Shown: positions 57,801-64,000 of the stretch, one piece after another
How positions within the stretch are numbered: position 1 is the first letter of the stretch
Layout: every line of letters starts with the position of its first letter
Assembly: GCA_025766275.1 (NCBI GenBank)
Contig: JAFKAC010000185.1
Coordinates: 1 to 64,000 of the forward strand
Direction: 5' to 3'
Source of the DNA: Lactarius indigo
Lineage: Eukaryota > Basidiomycota > Agaricomycetes > Russulales > Russulaceae
DNA: 64,000 bases
The notes under the pieces: generated by a model
Told to the model about the DNA's origin: nothing
The model's input: only the letters and a program-made list of their open reading frames with translations
Databases searched by the model: none
Made by a program: the position numbers and the translations under genes

Positions 57801-58125
57801 TGGCAGCCTGAGCAGGTGAAGAACCTGCAAAGGGGTCCTCTCCCTGCTGTGAGGGTCCAGGAGGGCCACCTGAAGCTGCAGAAGAGCCTAGATTAAAGTG
57901 CACATGTCTGGCACTGGCAACTGATGTCTGAGCAGCTGTGGATGAGACTAACACAATATGAGTGTATGGATACCATCAAAACAATGAGCACATACCATCA
58001 AGCTGAAAAGACATCTCCAAAGCACCACCAGGAAGCTCCTGCTGTTTGACCTGGCTCTTCTTGGTCTTTGGCCTTTTTGGAGTCCTCTTGGGTGTTGAAG
58101 GGGCCCTCTTCCTAGATCCAGCCAT
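54811..58125 (-). CDS. hAT transposase, exons 1-13
   Basis: Reading on the minus strand from ATG at 58125 (MAGSRKRAPSTPKRTPKRPK), I can join 13 exons in frame with GT-AG introns. Approximate exons: 58125-57996, 57948-57796, 57742-57513, 57460-57187, 57127-56972, 56921-56685, 56624-56506, 56461-56359, 55762-55619, 55571-55482, 55433-55214, 55163-55075, 55023-54811. The product has a basic Lys/Arg/Pro N-terminus and a BED-type zinc finger (CKFC...HLLNHH, exons 3-4). The catalytic core has RVSFTTDMWTDPDLKPYMAV and GWITTDNASNN, then CFAHIVNLACKAML, then LQLILDVETRWSSAYLMIKR. Exon 14 (46744-47064) adds the dimerisation domain, for roughly 830 residues in all. I saw no stop or frameshift, so the enzyme may be intact. 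The ninth exon follows an intron swollen by a simple repeat. Confidence 0.85.
55784..56352. repeat. AAAAAG simple repeat filling a hAT intron
   Basis: About 570 bases of AAAAAG/AAAAGA-type repeats, ending in ACAAAAAG units near 56235-56285. On the transcript strand this is a CTTTTT polypyrimidine array. It lies between the donor GTGAGC (56358) and the branch-like CTAAC (near 55782) before the acceptor at 55763. The Lys/Arg- and Phe/Leu-only open frames here are artefacts. Confidence 0.95.
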
Positions 58126-58529
58126 AGTAGACGTAGCCAAGAGTAGTACAAAAAAAAATAAAAGAAGCAAGCTGAAGTAGATCAGCTGAGATCAGGCAGA
58201 GATGAGGAGAGATGAGACTGTAGCAGACAGCAGGAGCCGAGATGAGAGCATGGGAATGCGCATCGTACATGCGGTGGCTGCGAAAATTCCTTGCCCTTGC
58301 ATTGCGCAACTCGCGTTTGTGCTTACGAGCACCACTGGCACAGGTTTATGACCCACCCTCTCTCTTGGCCACAAAGTAAGTGCTTCTTTTTTTTTTTGCC
58401 TGGCTCACTGACTCACCCACATGTGCCCTTGCAGGTAACAAGGCAGCGGCAGGACCTGCCCTGCAATAGCCACACCCCAAACCCCCAAGCCCCCAAGGCA
58501 GCCACAGCGATGGCACCAGCCCTGGGGTG

Positions 58530-58850
58530 CGACGACCACAACCACAACCATGACCACAACCACAACCACAACCACAACCACAACCACAACCACAACTACG
58601 ACCACAACCACAACTACGACCACAACCACAACTACGACCACAACCACGACCACAACCGCAACCACAACCACAACCACAACCACCACAACCACCACAACCA
58701 CCACCGCGGCAACCGTGACAACCATTGCGACGACTGCGATGACGACCGCGACCACCACCACCACCACCACCACCACCGCGGCGACCACTACGACCACCAC
58801 CGTGGCGACCGCGACCACCACTGCGACCACCACTGCCACCGCAGCGACGA
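58530..58850. repeat. CCACAA/CCACCA microsatellite in the right arm of the hAT element
   Basis: Tandem ACAACC hexamers with ACGACC and CACCACC variants lie upstream of the transposase start codon, inside the right terminal repeat. The Thr-only, His/Asn-rich and Val/Gly-rich frames come from the repeat. Confidence 0.9.
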
Positions 58851-59298
58851 TGGCGATGCCTTCGACTCAGCTGCACCCGGGCAGTAGATAGAAAAAAAAA
58901 AAAGTATTCTCTATACTATGTAGTCTACAGCAATACACATGTTTTATTTTATTTTTGTCAGAGTTTGCGCAAGGTCATCTGAGGAGACGCCAAAAAAGAG
59001 GACTTACCCACTTTTCTTCTGAGAGCCCCAGCAGACACTGGACACGCACGTTGAGCAAATATATTCCGTTTTTGGCCAGCTCGTTCCTGGCTCAGCCAGG
59101 CAGAATCCATTCTCGCCCGCTCACGCGTACTCACAAGCCGGGCGAGCCCTGCCTAATCTGGTCATTCCTAATTGAGCCTGGCTCAGCCCAGCTCAGCCAG
59201 CTCACAAGCCGAGCTGAGCCAATTTTGGTCCTGAGCCGATGTGTCAGCTTGGCTTGGCTCAAAACAGCTCAGCTTGGCTGGCTCAGCCGATTTGAGCC

Positions 59299-59315
59299 GA
59301 GCCACGGCAACACTA
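59299..59315 (-). repeat. hAT terminal inverted repeat, right end
   Basis: GAGCCACGGCAACACTA is the exact inverse of the left end. GAGCC/GGCTCAGC motifs crowd the 150 bases inward. Confidence 0.85.
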
Positions 59316-61770
59316 CCAAATACCATAGTAATATGAATTGAGTAAGTCGTCAACAAGGGGTGATAGCAAGTGGTTGATTTCTTCCTTCTTTGGTTCATGG
59401 GGGCCAGGGATAATACCGACAAGAAACATGTTTTCGATCTTGTATCATTCTTCAGGGGGAAGGTTCAAACATATCATATACATCGCAACAACGGAGGCTT
59501 TCTTTCCTGCTTGCTTGAGCTGGAATGGGTTGAATCCGTCCATACAAAAGCTGAAGATGTACCTTCCCTCAGAGCCATTGCAGCAAATAAATGTCTTGCC
59601 ATCGGCGCCTAGCAATGCATGTAGCTCTGGGCCGTCCCAGATGTCACACATGATTCCATCCTTTTGTGGAGATACATTGCAGTCGAGGAGATCTTCTACT
59701 CCAGGACAACAGAGCATTTCGCCAAGCCATTCTTTGAAATCGTGATAGACAAAGCACCACACAGGGGCGGTGTGTTCAACGCCTCTGATTATCCAAGACT
59801 TGCAACGTCGACAGCCACATTCATCACTGGATGGGGTCTTTTTGGAGGTGCATGTAGCAGGATATGAGGTATCGGATGTCTGGGGATAGCAGGCAAAACA
59901 CTTTGGACAACACACGTATGAATGAGCATTGGGAGTTAATTGTAGTGCCTTGATAACACGGCGGGTATCAACCCCAATGGAACGCAGTAGATGATCTGAT
60001 TGTGGCATCAATGGGCCTGCTTGAGACAGGCACAGCTCGGCGACCAGAGACAATCCTTTCAAGAGGAAGCCACATGCATTTTCTGAAATGCCAGAGATGA
60101 CGAGCATTATAGCGACCATTACATGTATAGCAAGGATGATGGAATTCATTGTCACAGATGCTCTATTTTTTGCCTTATTTTCCCGTATTTTTACGGATTT
60201 ATTTGGTGGAAATATGAGTCTCTAACGTTGTGTCAAACATCCAAGTCCTTATCATTAGATATGATAAGATGGTTAGTCACGTGATGCCAACATGTGCACC
60301 CACAAGCACGTGACCCTGGGAGAGTAACTTCCTTATTAGATGTTACCCCTTTAGGTCACTTTCCTCATTAGTACAGTAGTTTCTCATTGGACAATAAGCA
60401 GGGAAGGTTCTAGATAGTTCTAGACTACATTGTCATAGGGTTATGACTCATAGATAAGGACACGTCATTTGTTCTGTCAGCATTAATGACTGTGCATCAG
60501 TCAGCACAATAGATAATGCTATCATTAGACATGACGCGTCAGCGTCTGACTCATTACTATTACACATACCTTTAGTAACAAGGTTCTGTAGTAATTCGAA
60601 CTCAGCCACAGCATAGTATATAAACCCTCATGTAACGTCCTGAGTGGAACCAACTTGTCCTCTTGGTTCTCCACTCAGGTGCGTATTCCACTGTACTCCC
60701 TTACCCTTCTCCAATGTTAACTTGTCCTCTTGGTTCTCCACTCAGCGTGCCACTGCGCGATCACCTTGCCTTTGATCTTGTATAAAGATCTCACGTGTGC
60801 ATATTCTCCGCAGTGACTGTATGTTCGGCATGTGACTTGTCTCCGCGCTAGGCTTGAGTGTGTTACCAGTTCAGTTCACTAACACTCCCCTTGGTCTAGT
60901 TGTAAGCGATAAGTCATACCGCTACATTCATTTCATCGTCTATTAACATGAAATACAGCCCTTTATACCACCCGTGTGTCGTTAGGTGACTGGTGTGTTC
61001 GTCAGAATGGAAACTGATTGCGTACCTGTGTCAATCTCTCTGAAAGGACCGGATGTTGGCTCTGGCAAAGTGATTTCTGTGGATTTCACTTGAACCTTCC
61101 ATGCATGCAGCTTCAACCCCTGTAGACGATGTATTTCATCCTCGATGCTAGAATATATGTTCTGCTTTGCAGTATTGCAGTCTTCATTGGCCCAGGTGTT
61201 TATCTTAGCTATTCTATCCAGTAGGCTGAGCATCATCTCCTTGTACTCGATGAATTGCATGTTGGAAAGTATGTCCACCCTGAGCAGTGGTGGATGAGAT
61301 GAGGGCTCTGTCTTGAAGACTAGCCCATCACATGAGATGTTGGTGTGCTGCCACAAGTAAAAGTCAAAGTGGCAGTCTATTATTAATTTCATGATGGGAT
61401 TTTCCTGCGCGACTGCCTGCTCATCCCTTTGGTTTGTGGGGCCTGCCAAGCAATTGCCTTCAATGGGGCTTTGCATACCTCGTAAGTTAGTAACAGAACA
61501 GGTGGGGAGGGGGTGCCCATCAATGGACTTGCTTGGACCCCAGTGTCCTTCTAAGGGCTCCAAAGGCTGCTGTGGTCATGGTCATGTCTGTAGAGACTCA
61601 GATGGATACCCAAGTACATTAGTGGAAGGTGACTGATGAAGGTCAGCCTCCGGCAGAGGTGGTACTGGAGTACTAGCTGTGCGACTAAGGGCTGATTCAT
61701 GCATGGTGGATGTTAGGGAGAATGATGGGGAAGAGGGCGAAGTTCCAGAGCCAGATTGCTTTGAAGCCAT
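59316..61770 (-). pseudogene. Plavaka-type transposase, N-terminal half, interrupted by an LTR-like unit
   Basis: The minus-strand ATG at 61770 starts MASKQSGSGTSPSSPSFSLT. Codons continue, in another frame or exon, through 61563-60982 (HFDFYLWQHTNISCDGLVFK). After the LTR-like unit the conserved domain runs 60155-59445. It has MNSIILAIHVMVAIMLVISG, a Cys-rich zinc-binding part (CCPKCFACYP, CGCRRC), the motif DCNVSPQKDGIMCDIWDGPE and the strong Tnp2 signature FSFCMDGFNPFQLKQAGKKA. It then reaches IIPGPHEPKKEEINHLLSPL near 59390, where the hAT element starts. The hAT junction has cost the middle of the protein. Plavaka elements are known cut-and-paste transposons of mushrooms. Confidence 0.8.
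60165..60960 (+). mobile_element. Probable solo LTR or other promoter-bearing insert in the Plavaka gene (ends unsettled)
   Basis: This stretch separates two coding parts of the Plavaka gene. It has a TATA box (AGTATATAAA, near 60614), a snap-back hairpin just after it (CTGAGTGG to CCACTCAG, 60640-60678) and a 27-bp exact direct repeat (60652-60678 and 60719-60745). This layout is like an LTR promoter and R region on +. Possible ends are TGTCAAACATCC near 60222 and CATACCGCTACA near 60927, but I could not find a convincing target duplication. Confidence 0.45.
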
Positions 61771-62830
61771 TTCCTGTCACTGGTGTGAATGGTACTCCAT
61801 ATCACTGAGATATCTGCCCTTGAGAATTTGGCCAGTAACTGTGCTTTCACGTTCTGCATTTGCACAGCCATGACTTCTGCAGAGACATATTTTTGGCAGC
61901 ATGGGACTCCAAAATTGGGTGTAGATGAGTACTTAGATCAATACTTAGATTGTTCGAGCCCAATGGCAGGCTTTTGGGCTGGGATGGGCCCACAAAGATA
62001 ACATGCGTCACACCAGTGTATGGTACTACTAATCGCATCACGCTAGTCATTTCACTGCAGTTTCGGCCAGGTCACTGCCATCGCCTTGTCTGTGACTCTC
62101 ACCCGTTACACGCCTCATCCCCTAGTGGGGCTCGATGGCCACCAGTTCACAGACCATGCTGCGATCTTCTGCTGTCACTGTTGTCACTCTGTGCCCATTG
62201 TACTTGCCAAGCCCAGACACAACTTTTGTTTCCTGGTCCCTTAACACCCGCTCCACTGTTCGATTGCAATGTCTCTCCATCCCTTATCATGATGATTTTT
62301 GTTATTTTGATTCTGATCCTTTTGTGATAAATAGTGCAAGGCTGTCGTCATCCCCGATGCAGGACCATCGGCTGATACTAAGCCTTATTTTATGGCCCTC
62401 CCTTCTGGTGAGCTCTCTCCTGTCTCGCTTACCTTTGTTCTCTTATCTCACTTGCTTCTCCGTCTCATCTCAGTCACCTTCACCTTTATGCACATTCATG
62501 TCTCACGTCTCTCCCACCCTCTTCCTCTCCTCCTCGTACCAACTCACGACCTACACACTGATGACCAACGACACGCTGGCACTCATGACCTCATTGTTGT
62601 CTCGACCTCACTTTCTTGTCTCCAGGCACCACTTCCATCGGCCTGGTCGGAGCGTCATGTGACTCATGCCTGAACCTCCCTTTCATTGCTTCTCTGAGAG
62701 ATTTGTTAGCCCAACTCCTTCAGAGTGTTATTTCCCTTCTCGTTTTTCTGCTCTCATGCTCTTTGTTAAGCATGGTGGCATTTATAAAGACAATGATGGG
62801 TGGCCATAAAATAGGTGCACGAACAATACA
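61771..62830. other. No gene recognised upstream of the Plavaka gene
   Basis: This should contain the Plavaka terminal region and promoter. I found no clear terminal repeat. A 175-codon frame at 62135-62662 is Ser/Leu-rich, lies in C/T-rich DNA and has no recognisable motif. Confidence 0.35.
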
Positions 62831-62839
62831 ACATCATAC

Positions 62840-63645
62840 ATTTGAACCATGCCCCAGATAGAGTATGCTGTTCTGCAGGGAGTCCAAAGAGATGCTGATG
62901 GGACTTTCCAGGCTATATCCTGCAATTGTTGGTGTTTTCATCCACATTGATGTCAACACCTTTTTTGCCCCACCCCAAGGGCCTCTTCTTGACCTCGATA
63001 TAGACATGTCCAATGCTAAGCTTCTGGTATTCCAAACTAGCGAACATACATGTGAGTTGGCTAAATGCTCAGTGACTTTCTAATGATTTTTGATATTTTT
63101 TCGCATTAGACAATATGTTTATCAGTGGTGGTCCAGACAATGAAGCACTCCTGACAGTTTGTTTGATGGAGAACTGAACAATGCAAAAGTGCAAAGAGGT
63201 GAGTTGGGCCTACTTCCGTGGTCTCTATGTTGTGGACGCTCATATTTCTTCAGGATGCTTTGGTTTGGGATATTTCTCCTTTTGGCCTCCAGTACTGTGT
63301 CCAATTTACAAACATAAGTGCGATGGAGAAGTTCTCATATTTGGTAAGCCTATGGGAGTGCTCAAGGGTATTGAGCAGCGGCGCCTCTGTGGATGCAAAA
63401 GTTGAGAGTGCCCTGGGATGTCATTTTTTAGAGCTAGCGGCATGCCAGTGGGATGACGAGGATATTGCCTTTGCAGAGATAGATGTACTCACCTCGACAT
63501 TTGCTCTGTTCAATTGTAGCACATAATCGTAACTTCATTACTTTTGGAATCTGCACTCATCCTGATCCCACAACCCTTTTTCGTATGTGCCTCAGTCTCC
63601 AACTTGAAATAGGATTACCAACATCTCTGCTTGAGCAGTAGCCAG
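62840..63645 (+). CDS. Unrecognised intron-containing gene fragment
   Basis: I do not recognise the product. Coding-like pieces on + are PQIEYAVLQGVQRDADGTFQ (about 62852-62912), a middle piece after an acceptor TTTCTTCAG near 63253 (DALVWDISPFGLQYCVQFTN, open to about 63490), and a last piece after TTCAATTGTAG near 63522 (HNRNFITFGICTHPDPTTLF) ending at TAG near 63640. Donor-like GTGAGT at 63200 and GTAAGC at 63342 are present. The 'LVWDI' string resembles a WD40 blade but is too short to be sure. It may be a relic. Confidence 0.3.
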
Positions 63646-64000
63646 GGCACGCCATCTGGGGGTGGCTGCGGCACAGGCAGGTCGAAGACTTCCTTTGTGA
63701 TGTGCGCTGTGGGTACTAATTGCTTACAGATAATCTAGGGCATCTTCCATGCTCATGGGAGTGCTGACAGCCACACAGATATCACACTAGCTGTTATTTG
63801 CCTTCATTTACTACACAGTTCTCCTGCTCAGGTGATTGCATAGGCATCAATCGGTTCTGGGCATATGCCGCATAGACTAAGGGATAGTGGAGTGGTCTCG
63901 GGATTTGACTGACATTTGATCAACAGGTCCAGACGAAGGAGAAACAAAGAGGAGGTACTACTGTCTGCTATTCATTGGTATTTGTCGCTAGAATTATTTA
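63646..64000. other. No gene recognised at the window end
   Basis: Only short open frames are present, with no repeat or RNA signature. Confidence 0.4.

Larger units (their letters stand above)
45396..59315 (-). mobile_element. hAT DNA transposon, complete, carrying gypsy A inside its gene
   Basis: The ends are a 17-bp perfect inverted repeat, TAGTGTTGCCGTGGCTC (45396-45412), and its reverse complement at 59299-59315. Both are followed inward by repeated GGCTCAGC-type subterminal motifs. Between them on the minus strand lies a hAT transposase gene. Without the 7.7-kb gypsy the element is about 6.2 kb. No 8-bp duplication is visible: the flanks are GTCTGTGG and CCAAATAC. This fits the loss of adjacent Plavaka sequence on one side. 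Confidence 0.85.

Noticed and set aside
58346..58891. Thr-only, His/Asn-rich, Gly/Arg- and Val-rich open frames
   Set aside because: All arise from the CCACAA/CCACCA microsatellite; no codon usage or domain supports a gene.

Overview
The window is a transposon graveyard from a filamentous fungus, most likely a basidiomycete of the Agaricomycetes. The signs are very short introns (about 35-60 bases) with GTRNGY donors, CTAAC-like branch sites and YAG acceptors, a Plavaka-type (Tnp2/CACTA-like) transposase, chromodomain Ty3/gypsy elements, an intron-rich hAT transposase, and WD40 gene debris. No rRNA gene, intact tRNA gene, CRISPR array or bacterial-style operon is visible. The species is not determined.

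Layout. (1) 1-7050: a Ty1/copia pol relic on + (C1) with its 3' LTR, then a second copia relic on - (C2). C2 carries a solo LTR of the C1 family with a perfect 5-bp target duplication, and is cut at its upstream end by a tRNA-derived SINE-like unit. (2) 7062-10214: 5'-truncated copy of gypsy family A with its 3' LTR. (3) 10215-15844: decayed host-like sequence, including a WD40 gene relic on -. (4) 15845-41404: a nest of gypsy family B. Element B1 (+, duplication GACCA) is split by B3 (-, duplication CTACT). B3 is split by B2 (+, duplication CTCAA), and B2 holds three solo LTRs of a further family D, each with its own duplication. (5) 41405-43300: unrecognised. (6) 43302-61770: a Plavaka transposase gene on -, split by a complete hAT element (45396-59315). 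The hAT's 14-exon transposase gene is itself split, inside its last intron, by a full-length gypsy A element (47104-54802, duplication CTACA). A further LTR-like unit sits near 60165-60960 in the Plavaka gene. (7) 61771-64000: mostly unrecognised, with part of an intron-containing gene on +.

Both gypsy families are chromoviruses (gag; then protease-RT-RNase H-integrase-chromodomain in the -1 frame). Both appear to be self-primed: the sequence next to the 5' LTR is complementary to the presumed start of their own transcript, as known for Tf1. Both also carry extra coding sequence between the chromodomain and the polypurine tract. In B this is a separate ORF3 with a Pro-rich N-terminus, an LP...YG domain, a coiled coil and two CCHC knuckles. 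In A a comparable domain is fused to the end of pol. This extra module is the best candidate here for something undescribed.

Nearly all decay is CpG transition. Stop codons are mostly TGA where a sister copy has CGA, or CAA from the other strand's hit, and the two LTRs of A differ almost only at CpG sites. This points to past cytosine methylation or a RIP-like process on these elements. All calls come from reading the sequence and hand translation; no database search was possible, and hand-counted boundaries may be off by a base or two.
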